A DNA stretch of 64,000 bases from Streptomyces sp. CB00455 (GCF_001905445.1 NZ_LIVQ01000001.1:930001-994000), one strand, 5' to 3'. Positions 26,966 through 35,566 are shown, counted from the first letter of the stretch. Notes: a model not told the origin generated them from the letters alone. A program made the numbers and translations.

Positions 26966-27529
26966 ATGCGGAAGATCATCCTCATGATGTCGGTGTCCCT
27001 GGACGGCTTCTTCGAAGGGCCCGATCGGCAGATCGACTGGCACGTCGTCGACGACGAGCTGCACCAGCACTTCAACGACGAGCTGCGCACGATGGGCGGT
27101 TTCCTCAGCGGCCGCGTGACGTACGAGCTGATGGCGGAGTTCTGGCCGACCGCCGACGCCGACCCGGCGAACGCCGGGCCGATGGCCGAGTTCGCGGGCA
27201 TCTGGCGGGAGATGCCGAAATACGTGTACTCCCGCAGCCTCGACCGTGCCGACTGGAACACCACGATCGTGCGGGACGTCGTCCCGGAGGAGGTCGCCGC
27301 CCTCGCGGCGGCTCCCGGCGGTGACTTCGCGCTCGGCGGGGCCGACCTCGCCGCCGCGTTCCTGCGCCAGGACCTCGTGGACGAGTACCGGATCTACGTG
27401 CACCCGGTGCGGATCGGGCGCGGCAAGCCGCTCTTCCCGCCCGTCGACGGAGCCCCGGTTCCGCTGCGCCTGGAGGGCACCCGCACCTTCGGCAACGGCG
27501 TCGTGCTCCTGCGCTACGGGCGCCCGTAG
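26966..27529 (+). CDS. Dihydrofolate reductase-family protein (RibD C-terminal fold)
   Basis: A 187-residue single-domain protein starting MRKIILMMSVSLDGFFEGPD, the usual opening of the YyaP/YwjB-like DHFR-fold group. The NADPH-binding region is GGADLAAAFLRQDLVDEY, and the end KPLFP...LRLEGTRTFGNGVVLLRY is also typical. Members are NADPH-dependent reductases of mostly unknown substrate; they are not known to be true dihydrofolate reductases. It stands alone, divergent from the hydratase gene. Confidence 0.88.
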   Translation: MRKIILMMSVSLDGFFEGPDRQIDWHVVDDELHQHFNDELRTMGGFLSGRVTYELMAEFWPTADADPANAGPMAEFAGIWREMPKYVYSRSLDRADWNTTIVRDVVPEEVAALAAAPGGDFALGGADLAAAFLRQDLVDEYRIYVHPVRIGRGKPLFPPVDGAPVPLRLEGTRTFGNGVVLLRYGRP

Positions 27530-27785
27530 AATCCGGGCATCTCCCGGAAGAGCCGGCTCAGGGGCGCCGGCTCCGGCGCCCGAGGCGGTGGCCAGTGCGG
27601 CCGGCCCCGGCGGACCGGCCGGATCGGCGCGCCGCAGCGCGCACACCGCCGCGAGCCGGAGGCCGGCCGGGGCGGCAGCGCCTGCTCGGCGAGGCCGTTC
27701 CGCTGCTGCGCCGCCTCGCCGAGGAGTGGGCCGACGATGCCCCTGCCGCCCCCGCGCAACCCGCCCGAGCCCCCAAGGAGACTCC

Positions 27786-28373
27786 GTGACCGCCGGACCG
27801 AACCCCGACCACCTCGTCCTCGGCACCGACACCGCCCTGGTCCTCATCGACCTCCAGACGGGCATCCTGGGTCTGCCCACCACCAGGCCCGCCCCCGAGG
27901 TCCTCAAGAAGGGCATCGCGCTGGCCGAGGCGTTCCGCGCCCGCAAGCTGCCCGTGGTGCTGGTGAAGGTGGCCTGGTCCCCCGACGGAGGCGACCTGCC
28001 CACCGTGAACGTGGACCGCCCGGGGCCGGCGTCAGCCCCGCCGCCCTCGTTCTCGGAGATCCCCGCCGAGCTCGCCCCGCTGGGCGACGTGGTCGTCACC
28101 AAGCGCCACTGGGGAGCCTTCACCGGGACCGAGCTGGACCTCCAGCTGCGCCGGCGCGGCATCCACCGGATCGTCCTGGCCGGCATCTCCACCAGCGTCG
28201 GCGTCGAATCCACCGCCCGCACCGCCTGGGAGCTCAGCTACGACCTGGTCTTCGTGGAGGACGCCACCGCCGACACCGACGCGGACTCCCACGCCCACTC
28301 CTTCGGCAAGATCTTCCCGCGGATCGGCAGGGTCAGCGCCACCGACGAGGTCATCGCGGCTCTGGACGCGTGA
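27786..28373 (+). CDS. Isochorismatase-family hydrolase lacking the catalytic cysteine
   Basis: A 195-residue protein starting at GTG 27786 after AAGGAGACTCC. The fold is clear: Asp22 in LIDLQ, Lys106 in VVTKRHWGAF, and the motif GISTSVGVESTAR. In catalytically proven cysteine hydrolases the residue at position 139 is Cys; here it is Gly. A subgroup with this change is widespread in Streptomyces, so this is a family trait and probably not decay. True isochorismatase also lacks the Cys, so hydrolysis by the Asp-dependent route is possible. Its 3' end overlaps the convergent kinase-like gene by 23 bases. Confidence 0.85.
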   Translation: MTAGPNPDHLVLGTDTALVLIDLQTGILGLPTTRPAPEVLKKGIALAEAFRARKLPVVLVKVAWSPDGGDLPTVNVDRPGPASAPPPSFSEIPAELAPLGDVVVTKRHWGAFTGTELDLQLRRRGIHRIVLAGISTSVGVESTARTAWELSYDLVFVEDATADTDADSHAHSFGKIFPRIGRVSATDEVIAALDA

Positions 28374-28806
28374 CCGCCCCGGGAGCGGATACTTCGAGCC
28401 AGACGCACTTGCCGTCCGGGGCGGGCCGCGATCCCCACCTGCGGGCCAGCCGGTCCACGATCACCAGTCCGTGCCCGCCGGGCTGACCCGGCCGGGACGC
28501 CGCCCGGGAGCGCAAGGGGACGGGCGGCGCCGGATTCCCGTCGGTGACCTCGATCCGCAGCCGCTCCTCGTCACAGTCCAGGAGCAGCGCGCTCGGACCG
28601 CCCCCGTGCAGGCAGGCGTTGGACACCACCTCGGACACCAGCAGGAGGACGTCCTCGGCGGCGTCCCGTCCCGCCTGCGTCGAGGCCGGGAGCCAGTGCC
28701 AGGCGGCCAGCGCCCGCCGCGCGAAGTCCCGGCTGCGCGTCACGACGTCGGTGGCCCCGTCCAGTACCAGGTACCAGGTCCGGTCGGGTGACCTCCGCTC
28801 TTCCAT
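28351..28806 (-). CDS. Anti-sigma-type ATP-binding protein (HATPase_c, RsbW-like)
   Basis: A 151-residue single GHKL ATPase domain. The N box is EVVSNACLHGG, the G1 region DGNPAPPVPLRS and the G2 region GGHGLVIVDRLARRWG. It has no dimerisation histidine or sensor domain, so it belongs to the RsbW/SpoIIAB-like serine kinases. These bind sigma factors and phosphorylate STAS antagonists. A STAS protein gene lies 76 bases upstream in the same direction and is the natural partner. No sigma factor or PP2C phosphatase gene is near. Streptomyces has dozens of such proteins and the target is unknown. Confidence 0.88.
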   Translation of the reverse strand: MEERRSPDRTWYLVLDGATDVVTRSRDFARRALAAWHWLPASTQAGRDAAEDVLLLVSEVVSNACLHGGGPSALLLDCDEERLRIEVTDGNPAPPVPLRSRAASRPGQPGGHGLVIVDRLARRWGSRPAPDGKCVWLEVSAPGAVTRPEPR

Positions 28807-28882
28807 GACGCCTCAGACTCCTCCGTGTCGACAGCTCGACGTGGCCGCGCGAGGTCGACGTGCCCGCGCGCGCGGCAGGGCG

Positions 28883-29251
28883 CTATCGGGGCGGGCCGCC
28901 CGTCCCCAGGGCCTGGGCGACATCGGCGTGGACGGGGAAGACCGCGTCGGCGCCGGTGATGCGGAACATCCGGGCGACCGACCCGCGCAGCCCGGCCAGC
29001 TCCAGGGTGCCGCCCGCCTCCTGGGCGGACAGCCGGCTGTGCAGGAGCACGTTCAGTCCGGTCGAGTCACAGAAGCCCAGTCCCGAGAGGTCGACCACCA
29101 GGCGGCCGCCCCGGGCGACGGCCGCGTCGAGGGCGGCGCGCAGGGGCTGGGCGGTGTCGTGGTCGAGCTCTCCCGCCAGCTTGAGGACGACTGCCACGTC
29201 GGCGGCTCGCACCGCGACGGTGAAACGATCGTTGTCGGCTCCGGGCACCAT
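28883..29251 (-). CDS. STAS-domain anti-sigma factor antagonist
   Basis: A 122-residue single STAS domain. The phosphorylatable serine lies in FCDSTGLNVLL near residue 63, as in SpoIIAA and RsbV. VVVLKLAGELDHDTA is the first strand-helix unit. When unphosphorylated it should bind its cognate anti-sigma kinase, plausibly the product of 28351-28806, and free a sigma factor. The two genes are in the same orientation with the antagonist first, the usual order. Confidence 0.9.
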   Translation of the reverse strand: MVPGADNDRFTVAVRAADVAVVLKLAGELDHDTAQPLRAALDAAVARGGRLVVDLSGLGFCDSTGLNVLLHSRLSAQEAGGTLELAGLRGSVARMFRITGADAVFPVHADVAQALGTGGPPR

Positions 29252-29514
29252 CCGGCATCACCCTTCCGTCACGTCCCTGCACCTTCCCCGAAGCCACGGA
29301 GATACGCCTCCCCCGGCCCAGCCGGTCCCCCCGCCCGCGCACCCCCGCCCCCGGGCCCGCCCGCGGCGCGCGGGCCCGCCGGCCGGAAGTCCGGCTCGGG
29401 TCCGGCCGGTGCAGCGCCCGGCGGTCCCGCAGCGGCCCATGTCCCCGGCCGGACCGGGCACTTGCCACGCCGACCGGCCCACGGCACCGGTGACGCCGGG
29501 GTCCCGGAAACGAC
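29252..29514. other. Intergenic region without a gene
   Basis: GC-rich sequence between the STAS gene start and the tRNA terminator. It must contain the STAS promoter, but I could not identify it with confidence. Confidence 0.5.
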
Positions 29515-29550
29515 AAAGAGGCCGTCTCGGATTTCTCCGATACGGCCTCT
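29515..29550 (-). terminator. Terminator of tRNA-Pro
   Basis: On the minus strand, agaggccgt pairs with acggcctct, with an inner tcgga-gaaa-tccga stem, followed by TTTGT. It begins 20 bases after the tRNA 3' end and is a good intrinsic terminator. Confidence 0.85.
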
Positions 29551-29570
29551 GAGCTGCGACTCTTTCGAGT

Positions 29571-29643
<73 letters not shown>

Positions 29644-29736
29644 TCGTGCCCCGGTGTCCCGGCGGCACATGCAGAACATTACCCCACGCCGAGGGGTGTG
29701 CACGCACCGGTGATCGGCGGGGGCGAGGATGGAGCG

Positions 29737-30258
29737 GTGAACGCACGGGATCGGGACGACGAGGGGCGGGCGCGCAGCGCGCGGCCGCGGGACGGACTGG
29801 GGCGGCCGCTGCCGTACGGGGTGCCCGGGGTCGAGCGGCAGGCCGAGGGGGTGGTGCGCTCGGCCGGGGAGACCGTCCGCGAGGCGCAGCGGCTGCTGGA
29901 CGCCGGGATGCCGTTCCACGCGCACGAGGTGTTCGAGGACGCCTGGAAGTCGGGGCCCGCGGAGGCGGCCCCGCTCTGGCGGGGGCTCGCGCAGCTCGCG
30001 GTCGGGCTGACCCACGCCGCACGCGGGAACACGGTCGGCGGGGCCCGGCTGCTGCGGCGCGGGGCCGCCGGGATCGAGGGGCTGGACGGGCGACCGTACG
30101 GGATCGACGTGCCGGGGATGGTCCGGTGGGCCCGGGAGCTGGCCGGCCGCGTGGAGGACGGCGGGCGGCGGGAAGGCGGACCGCGGGACGGCGTTCCCCC
30201 GGTCGATCCCGTACGGGAGGCACCACGGCTCGGGGGCGGCCTGCCTGGCGCCCCCTAG
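29737..30258 (+). CDS. DUF309 family protein
   Basis: A 173-residue helical protein. The family signature is GMPFHAHEVFEDAWKSGP, followed by WRGLAQLAVGLTHAARGN; the HAHE-x6-W pattern may bind metal. Function in bacteria is unknown. I chose the GTG at 29737 after GAGGATGGAGC. The last 40 residues are low-complexity. It stands alone downstream of and opposite to the tRNA. Confidence 0.85.
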   Translation: MNARDRDDEGRARSARPRDGLGRPLPYGVPGVERQAEGVVRSAGETVREAQRLLDAGMPFHAHEVFEDAWKSGPAEAAPLWRGLAQLAVGLTHAARGNTVGGARLLRRGAAGIEGLDGRPYGIDVPGMVRWARELAGRVEDGGRREGGPRDGVPPVDPVREAPRLGGGLPGAP

Positions 30259-30301
30259 TGCGGCCACAGCGCCGGCGCTGGGCGGCCGTCCCGCCCGTTC
30301 G

Positions 30302-30694
30302 TCACTGCGCGGGCTGCAGGAGGTCCCAGCGGTTGCCGTACAGGTCCTCGAAGACGGCGACGGAACCGTACGCCTCGTGGCGGGGCTCCTCCAGGAAGCG
30401 GACGCCCTCGGCGGTCATCCGGGTGTGGTCGCGCGCGAAGTCGTCGGTGTGGAGGAAGAAGCCGACGCGGCCGCCCGTCTGGTCGCCGACCCGGGAGCGC
30501 TGCGCGTCGTCCTTGGCGCGGGCCAGCAGCAGCGCGGCCTCCTTCGCGCCGGGCGGGCGGACCACGACCCAGCGGGAGCCGTCGGGGCGGGCGGTGTCCT
30601 CGGCGAGGTCGAAGCCGAGGGCGCGGGTGTAGAAGTCGATGGCCTCGTCGTAGTCGTGGACCACGAGGGTGGTGAGGGCGATGTGTGCGGGCAT
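30302..30694 (-). CDS. VOC-fold (glyoxalase/bleomycin resistance) protein
   Basis: A 130-residue protein with the paired beta-alpha-beta-beta-beta modules of the vicinal-oxygen-chelate fold. It starts MPAHIALTTLVVHDYDEAID, and the second module ends FEDLYGNRWDLLQP. Metal ligands are not certain. It may be an enzyme or a ligand-binding resistance protein. It ends 40 bases past the convergent DUF309 gene and starts 4 bases downstream of the lutC stop, so it is probably the last gene of the lut operon. Confidence 0.88.
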   Translation of the reverse strand: MPAHIALTTLVVHDYDEAIDFYTRALGFDLAEDTARPDGSRWVVVRPPGAKEAALLLARAKDDAQRSRVGDQTGGRVGFFLHTDDFARDHTRMTAEGVRFLEEPRHEAYGSVAVFEDLYGNRWDLLQPAQ

Positions 30695-30698
30695 GGCC

Positions 30699-31337
30699 CT
30701 ATTGTGCGCCGAGCAGGACCACGTCGAGGGTCCGGGGGCCGTGGACGCCCTCGACCCGGTCGAGCTCGATGTCGCTGGTCGCGGAGGGGCCGGAGATCCA
30801 GGTCAGCGGACGGGTGGGATCGAGCAGGGGCAGCGCCTGGGGGACGGAGTCCACCACCTGGTCCGGGACGCGGACGACGCAGACGTGGTGGTCCGGGACC
30901 AGCGTGATGCGGCGCCGGCCCTGGGCGGGGCCGCCGTCGAGGACGATCGTGCCGGTCTCGGCGATGGCCAGGGCGCAGCCGGTCACGACGCTGTCCACGA
31001 GGTCGAGTTGGCGGGCGGTCGAGGCGCGGCGGTCATGGACGAGGGTGGCGTCGACGGCGGCCGTCCACCCCGCGGGCAAGCCGTGCGGGATCAGCACCTG
31101 CCGCGCGTCCCGCTCGGCGAGCAGCCGCATCAGGAGGTGCGGGAGCGCGTCCTCGTCGCTGCGGTGGACCTTCGCGCGGTACTCGGCGAGGTTGGCCGCC
31201 AGCAGGGCGGTCCGCTCTGCGGGGGTGCGCACGCCGTGGACCTGGAGGTAGTCCCGGGGGACCGCGGGTTCCGGCTCCGGGCCCCGGTCGCCCGTCGCCC
31301 GGCGGACGCGGGCCAGGATGCGGTCCTTGCTGCTCAT
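30699..31337 (-). CDS. lutC: LutC-type LUD-domain protein, lactate utilisation
   Basis: A 212-residue LUD-domain protein. SSKDRILARVRRATG is the standard LutC start, and ALAIAETGTIVLDGGPAQGRR is the LUD core. With LutA and LutB it forms the iron-sulfur complex that oxidises L-lactate to pyruvate. The ATG at 31337 overlaps the lutB stop (ATGA), so translation is coupled. The three lut genes run leftward with 4-base overlaps. Confidence 0.92.
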   Translation of the reverse strand: MSSKDRILARVRRATGDRGPEPEPAVPRDYLQVHGVRTPAERTALLAANLAEYRAKVHRSDEDALPHLLMRLLAERDARQVLIPHGLPAGWTAAVDATLVHDRRASTARQLDLVDSVVTGCALAIAETGTIVLDGGPAQGRRRITLVPDHHVCVVRVPDQVVDSVPQALPLLDPTRPLTWISGPSATSDIELDRVEGVHGPRTLDVVLLGAQ

Positions 31338-32881
31338 CGGGACGCCTCCCGTTCCCGGGCCCACCACGCGCGGAAGGACTCGGCCGGGAGGGCGGGCAGC
31401 TCGCGGCTGTCGGTCCAGGCCCGCCCCGGCCCGGGCAGGCGGCGCGGGCGCAGCCGGCGGGCGCGGGCCAGGAGGCGTTGGGCGGTGCGCAGCGTGCCGG
31501 GGTGGTCCAGGAGCAGCCGGGCGGCGCGCATGGCGGCCCGTTCGGCGGCGTGGCCGTGCGCCGGACGGATCGTGACGCGGATGCCGTCGCGGGTCACCGG
31601 GCCGCCCTGGACCACCCGTTCGCGCAGGTGGACCAGGACCTCGGGGATGTCGATGGCGACGGGGCAGACCTCGTAGCAGGCCCCGCACAGGGTGGAGGCG
31701 TACGGCAGGGAGGCGTCGATCGCGCTGCCCGTGCCGCGCAGTTGGGGGCTGAGGACGGCGCCGATGGGGCCCGGGTAGACGGAGCCGTAGGCGTGGCCGC
31801 CGGCGCGTTCGTAGACGGGGCAGACGTTGAGGCAGGCGGAGCAGCGGATGCAGCGCAGGGCCTGGCGGCCGACGTCGTCGGCGAGGGTGTCGGTGCGGCC
31901 GTTGTCGAGGAGGACGAGGTGGAAGGCGGAGGGGCCGTCGCCGTCGGTCGTACCGGTCCACATCGTCGTGTACGGGTTCATCCGCTCGGCCGTGGAGGAG
32001 CGCGGCAGCGTCTGGAGGAAGATCTCCAGGTCCCGGAAGGTGGGGACGACCTTCTCGATGCCCACGACGGAGATCAGCGTCTTGGGCAGGGTCAGGCACA
32101 TCCGGCCGTTGCCCTCGGATTCGAAGACGACCATCGTGCCCGTCTCGGCGACCATGAAGTTCGCTCCGGAGACGGCGACTTCGGCCCGCAGGAACTTCTC
32201 GCGCAGGTGCAGGCGGGCGGCTTCGGCGAGCTCGCGCGGGTCGTCGCCGAGCCCGTCGGGCGAGGGCCGGCCCCAGTTGCCCATCTGCGAGCGGAAGATG
32301 TCGCGGATCTCGGCGCGGTTGCGGTGGATGGCGGGGACCAGGATGTGGGAGGGCCGGTCGTGCCCGAGCTGGACGATCAGTTCGGCGAGGTCCGTCTCGT
32401 ACGCGGTGATCCCGGCGGCTTCCAGCGCTTCGTTGAGGCCGATCTCCTGGGTGGCCATGGACTTGACCTTGACGAGCTCCCGCTCGCCGGTGGCGAGGAC
32501 GAGGTCCGTCACGATGCGGTTGGCCTCGGCCGCGTCGGCCGCCCAGTGGACGGTGCCGCCGGCCGCCGTGACGGCCGCCTCCAGCTGGAGCAGGTAGCGG
32601 TCGAGGTGGCGCAGCGTGTGGTCCTTGACGGCCTTGCCCGCCGCGCGCAGCCGGTCCCAGTCCGACAGTTCGGCCACCGCGCGGGCGCGCTTGTCGCGGA
32701 TGGTGTGCGTGGCGTGCCGGAGGTTGCCGCGCAGCACCTCGTCCCGTACGGCCTCGCGCGCCGCATCCGCAAAGGCCGGGAAGGCGGAGGCAGCGGCCGG
32801 CGCGCCGGAGGCGGCAGCGGAGCCTGGGAAGGCCGGGACGGCCGGCATGCCGAGGAAGGTGCGGTCGGCTCGCGCGGTCAC
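31334..32881 (-). CDS. lutB: LutB iron-sulfur protein, lactate utilisation
   Basis: A 515-residue protein. A LUD domain (ANFMVAETGTMVVFESEGNG) is followed by two 4Fe-4S cysteine clusters, CIRCSACLNVCPVY and CGACYEVCP. This is the LutB electron-transfer subunit of the LutABC L-lactate oxidase complex. The GTG at 32881 overlaps the lutA stop. An Ala/Pro-rich insert of about 20 residues follows the start. Confidence 0.93.
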   Translation of the reverse strand: MTARADRTFLGMPAVPAFPGSAAASGAPAAASAFPAFADAAREAVRDEVLRGNLRHATHTIRDKRARAVAELSDWDRLRAAGKAVKDHTLRHLDRYLLQLEAAVTAAGGTVHWAADAAEANRIVTDLVLATGERELVKVKSMATQEIGLNEALEAAGITAYETDLAELIVQLGHDRPSHILVPAIHRNRAEIRDIFRSQMGNWGRPSPDGLGDDPRELAEAARLHLREKFLRAEVAVSGANFMVAETGTMVVFESEGNGRMCLTLPKTLISVVGIEKVVPTFRDLEIFLQTLPRSSTAERMNPYTTMWTGTTDGDGPSAFHLVLLDNGRTDTLADDVGRQALRCIRCSACLNVCPVYERAGGHAYGSVYPGPIGAVLSPQLRGTGSAIDASLPYASTLCGACYEVCPVAIDIPEVLVHLRERVVQGGPVTRDGIRVTIRPAHGHAAERAAMRAARLLLDHPGTLRTAQRLLARARRLRPRRLPGPGRAWTDSRELPALPAESFRAWWAREREASR

Positions 32882-33636
32882 GGTGTGTGCTCCTCGTCCC
32901 CGGTCGCGGCCAGGATCTCGGCGAGGTGCACGGTCCGCAGCGGGGCCCCGGCCCGGCGCAGCAGCCCGTCGAGGTGGGCCAGGCAGGAGTTGTCGGCGCC
33001 GCACAGCACCTCGGCGCCGGTGGCGACCGCGTTGCCGATCTTGTCCGTGCCCATGGCGGCCGACACGTCCGGGTTCTTGACGGCGAAGGTGCCGCCGAAG
33101 CCGCAGCACTCCTGCGCGCCGGGCATCTCGACCAGGTCCAGGCCCCTGACCGCGGCCAGCAGCCGCCGCGGCCTCTCCCCCAGCCCGAGGCTCCGCAGGC
33201 CGTGACAGGACGGGTGGTAGGTGACGGTGTGCGGGAAGTACGCGCCCACGTCGCTCACGCCGAGGACGTCCACCAGGAATTCGGTCAGTTCGTACACCCG
33301 CGGCGCCAGGGATCCGGCGAGGCCGGAGAGCTCCGCCCCGCGCCCCTCGGCCTGCGCCCTGCGGCCGATGCGCGGGTAGTTCTCGCGGATCATCGCGGCG
33401 CAGGACCCTGAGGGGGTGACGACGTACGCGTACCCGGCGAAGGCCCGGGCCGTACGGCGCAGCAGGGGTTCGGCCTCGCGCCGGTAGCCGGTGTTGTACT
33501 GGGGCTGCCCGCAGCAGGTCTGGGCCGCCGGGAAGTCCACGGTGACCCCGAGCCGCTCCAGGAGGCGGACGACGGCGATGCCGGCGCGGGGGTAGAGCGC
33601 GTCGTTGACGCAGGTGACGAACAGGGCGACACGCAT
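32878..33636 (-). CDS. lutA: LutA cysteine-rich (CCG) subunit, lactate utilisation
   Basis: A 252-residue protein with two CCG domains: TCCGQPQYNTG near residue 41 and ECCGFGGTFAVK near 177, plus further cysteines (GSCAAM, PSCHG) that ligate the clusters. It is the first gene of lutABC. The ATG lies only 18 bases from the start of the divergent cobF gene. TATTCT lies 7 bases before the ATG, so a leaderless transcript is likely. Confidence 0.93.
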   Translation of the reverse strand: MRVALFVTCVNDALYPRAGIAVVRLLERLGVTVDFPAAQTCCGQPQYNTGYRREAEPLLRRTARAFAGYAYVVTPSGSCAAMIRENYPRIGRRAQAEGRGAELSGLAGSLAPRVYELTEFLVDVLGVSDVGAYFPHTVTYHPSCHGLRSLGLGERPRRLLAAVRGLDLVEMPGAQECCGFGGTFAVKNPDVSAAMGTDKIGNAVATGAEVLCGADNSCLAHLDGLLRRAGAPLRTVHLAEILAATGDEEHTP

Positions 33637-33654
33637 GACGGGCAGAATAGCCGG
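33637..33654. promoter_or_regulatory. 18-bp divergent start region of lutA and cobF
   Basis: The start codons of two divergent genes are 18 bases apart, with no room for a Shine-Dalgarno on either side. The hexamer TATTCT (minus) or agaata (plus) lies 5-7 bases from both starts and can serve as a -10 box for leaderless transcripts in both directions. The -35 boxes would fall inside the opposite genes. Confidence 0.55.
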
Positions 33655-34407
33655 GTGAAGAAGTTCTCAGTGATCGGCATAGGCGCGGGCGACCCTGACC
33701 ACCTGACCCTCCAGGCGGTCAGGGCGATCGGCGCGGCGGACGCATTCCTCATCCTGGAGAAGGGCGAGGAGAAGGCGGACCTGACCGGGCTGCGGCGCGC
33801 GATGCTCGACGAGCACGCGCGCCCCGGCCACCGGCTGGTGGAGGGCCGCGACCCGGACCGGGACCGGGCCCCCGCCGACTACACCCCGACGGTGGACGGC
33901 TGGCGCAGCGCGCGGGCCGAGCTCTTCGAGCGGTTCATCGCGCAGGACCTGGCGGAGGGCGAGACGGGGGCGTTCCTGGTGTGGGGCGATCCCTCGCTGT
34001 ACGACTCCACGCTCGCCATCCTGGACGAGGTGCTGGAGCGGGGGCGGGTGGCCTTCGAGCACGAGGTGGTCCCCGGCATCAGCAGCGTCTCGGCGCTGCT
34101 GGCCCGGCACCGGACCCAGCTGAACCGGGTCGGCCGGCCGGTCCAGATCACCACCGGGCGGCGGCTGGCCGAGGGCTGGCCCGACGGGGTGGACGACGTG
34201 GTCGTGATGCTCGACGCGCGGCACGCCTTCACCGCCCACCTGGACCAGGACCTGTTCATCTACTGGGGTGCCTACGTCGGCACGCCGGACGAGATCCTGG
34301 TCTCGGGCCGGCTCGCCGACGTCGCCGGGCGGATCGAGGAGCTGCGCACCGAGGCCCGGGCCCGCAAGGGCTGGATCATGGACACCTACCTGCTCAGGCG
34401 CGGCTGA
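33655..34407 (+). CDS. cobF: Precorrin-6A synthase (deacetylating)
   Basis: A 250-residue SAM-dependent tetrapyrrole methyltransferase. KFSVIGIGAGDPDHLTLQAV is the N-terminal motif and LVWGDPSLYDSTL the G-D-P-x-x-Y motif. The length and C-terminal region match CobF, which methylates C1 of precorrin-5 and releases acetate in aerobic cobalamin synthesis. No other cobalamin gene is in the window, and no cobalamin riboswitch precedes it. It starts with GTG and is probably leaderless. Confidence 0.92.
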   Translation: MKKFSVIGIGAGDPDHLTLQAVRAIGAADAFLILEKGEEKADLTGLRRAMLDEHARPGHRLVEGRDPDRDRAPADYTPTVDGWRSARAELFERFIAQDLAEGETGAFLVWGDPSLYDSTLAILDEVLERGRVAFEHEVVPGISSVSALLARHRTQLNRVGRPVQITTGRRLAEGWPDGVDDVVVMLDARHAFTAHLDQDLFIYWGAYVGTPDEILVSGRLADVAGRIEELRTEARARKGWIMDTYLLRRG

Positions 34408-34411
34408 GGGC

Positions 34412-35566
34412 TCATCGCAGGTAGTCGGGGAGGGCGGCCGCCAGGCGTTCGTACTCCCCGGGCCGGTTGTAGATCTGCCCGCAGATCCGGATGCCGCCGG
34501 CGCCCGGCCAGGCCCAGATCAGCACCCGGACGCGCAGCCGCGCGGCGAGCTCCTCGCGCAGCGCGCGGGCGCCGTCCTGGGTCTGGGCGACGCCGGGCGG
34601 CAGGCGCAGCGTGCGCATGGCCAGGCCGGGGGTGTGCGGGAGCGCGGCGAGGCCGGGGATCTGGGCGAGCAGCGCGGCGCCGTGGGCGGCGAGGGCGCTG
34701 TTGTGGGCGCGCACCCGGTCGGCGCCGAGGCGCTGCTGGAGGTCCAGGCCCTCGGGCGCGGCGAGCCAGCCGGTGTAGTCGGCGGTGGCGCGGTTCTCGA
34801 CGGACCGCGGGAAGCCGTGCTGGTCCTCCCAGGACGGTACGAGCGCCCGGATGCGGCCGCGGTGCTGCGGGGCGACGGCGAGGATCCCGCTGCCGGGCGG
34901 GGCGTAGCCCCATTTGTGGAGGTTCCCGAACCAGAAGTCGGCGCCGCCGGCGAGGGGCTCGGCGAGCATCCCGGGGGCGTGGGCGCCGTCGACGACCGTG
35001 GTGATCCCGCGCGCCGCGAGGTCGGCGAGGAGCCGGGGGCCGGCGATGAGGCGGGCGGTGGGCGAGCTGACGTGGTCCAGGACGGCGACCCGGGTACGGG
35101 GCGTCAGGGCGGCCAGTACGGTCTCGCGGACGGCGTCCTCGTCGGGTAGGCCGGGGTCCAGGGCCACGGTGGTGACCGGTGCGCGGCGGGCGGCGGCCGC
35201 GACCACGGTGCCGTAGCCGTGGTCGGTGACGAGGATCTCGTCGCCGTCGTCGAGCGGGATGGCGTCGAGGGCGAGGTTGGCGCCCTCGGTGGCGTTGGCG
35301 ATGAAGGCGATGCCGTCGGGGTCGGCGCCCAGGTGCGCGGCGATCCGGGTCCGGGCCGCGGCGAGCCGGTCGGGGACGGCGAGGAAGAAGGCGTCGGGGT
35401 CGGCGTGGGCCTCGGCGCGCAGCGCGGCCTGGGCCTCCTGGACGGGGACGGGGACCGCGCCGAAGGAGCCGTGGTTCAAGTGGGCGACGCCCGGGTCGAG
35501 GCGGAAGAGCCCCGGGCCGCCGGGGAACCCGGCGGGCGGCTCGGCGGGGAGGGTCGGCTCGGTCAC
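34412..35566 (-). CDS. Class V aminotransferase-fold PLP enzyme (isopenicillin N epimerase-like)
   Basis: A 384-residue protein. HLNHGSFGAVP is the N-terminal signature of isopenicillin N epimerase and related enzymes. VVDGAHAPGM holds the cofactor Asp/His, and the Schiff-base Lys is in GNLHKWGYAPPG near residue 218. The family includes epimerases, cysteine desulfurase-like lyases and kynureninase-like enzymes. No beta-lactam genes are near, so the symbol cefD would be unjustified. It ends 4 bases past the cobF stop (convergent). Confidence 0.87.
   Translation of the reverse strand: MTEPTLPAEPPAGFPGGPGLFRLDPGVAHLNHGSFGAVPVPVQEAQAALRAEAHADPDAFFLAVPDRLAAARTRIAAHLGADPDGIAFIANATEGANLALDAIPLDDGDEILVTDHGYGTVVAAAARRAPVTTVALDPGLPDEDAVRETVLAALTPRTRVAVLDHVSSPTARLIAGPRLLADLAARGITTVVDGAHAPGMLAEPLAGGADFWFGNLHKWGYAPPGSGILAVAPQHRGRIRALVPSWEDQHGFPRSVENRATADYTGWLAAPEGLDLQQRLGADRVRAHNSALAAHGAALLAQIPGLAALPHTPGLAMRTLRLPPGVAQTQDGARALREELAARLRVRVLIWAWPGAGGIRICGQIYNRPGEYERLAAALPDYLR

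Noticed and set aside
23051..27529. A 1492-codon open frame on the plus strand
   Set aside because: Only its last 188 codons (the DHFR-family protein) are real. The rest is antisense to the P450 and hydratase genes or out of frame with the SDR gene, open only because of high GC.
27514..27785. Small frames before the isochorismatase-like gene, one minus-strand frame containing CARCGAPI
   Set aside because: The C-x2-C motif is suggestive of a zinc ribbon, but the frame is short, overlaps the DHFR-family gene end, lacks a ribosome site and has no second C-x2-C.
33637..33654. Cobalamin riboswitch for cobF
   Set aside because: Only 18 bases separate the divergent starts, far too short for the structure, and no B12 box was seen inside lutA.
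34412..35566. cefD (isopenicillin N epimerase) of a beta-lactam cluster
   Set aside because: Family similarity only. No pcbAB, pcbC or other beta-lactam genes are present.
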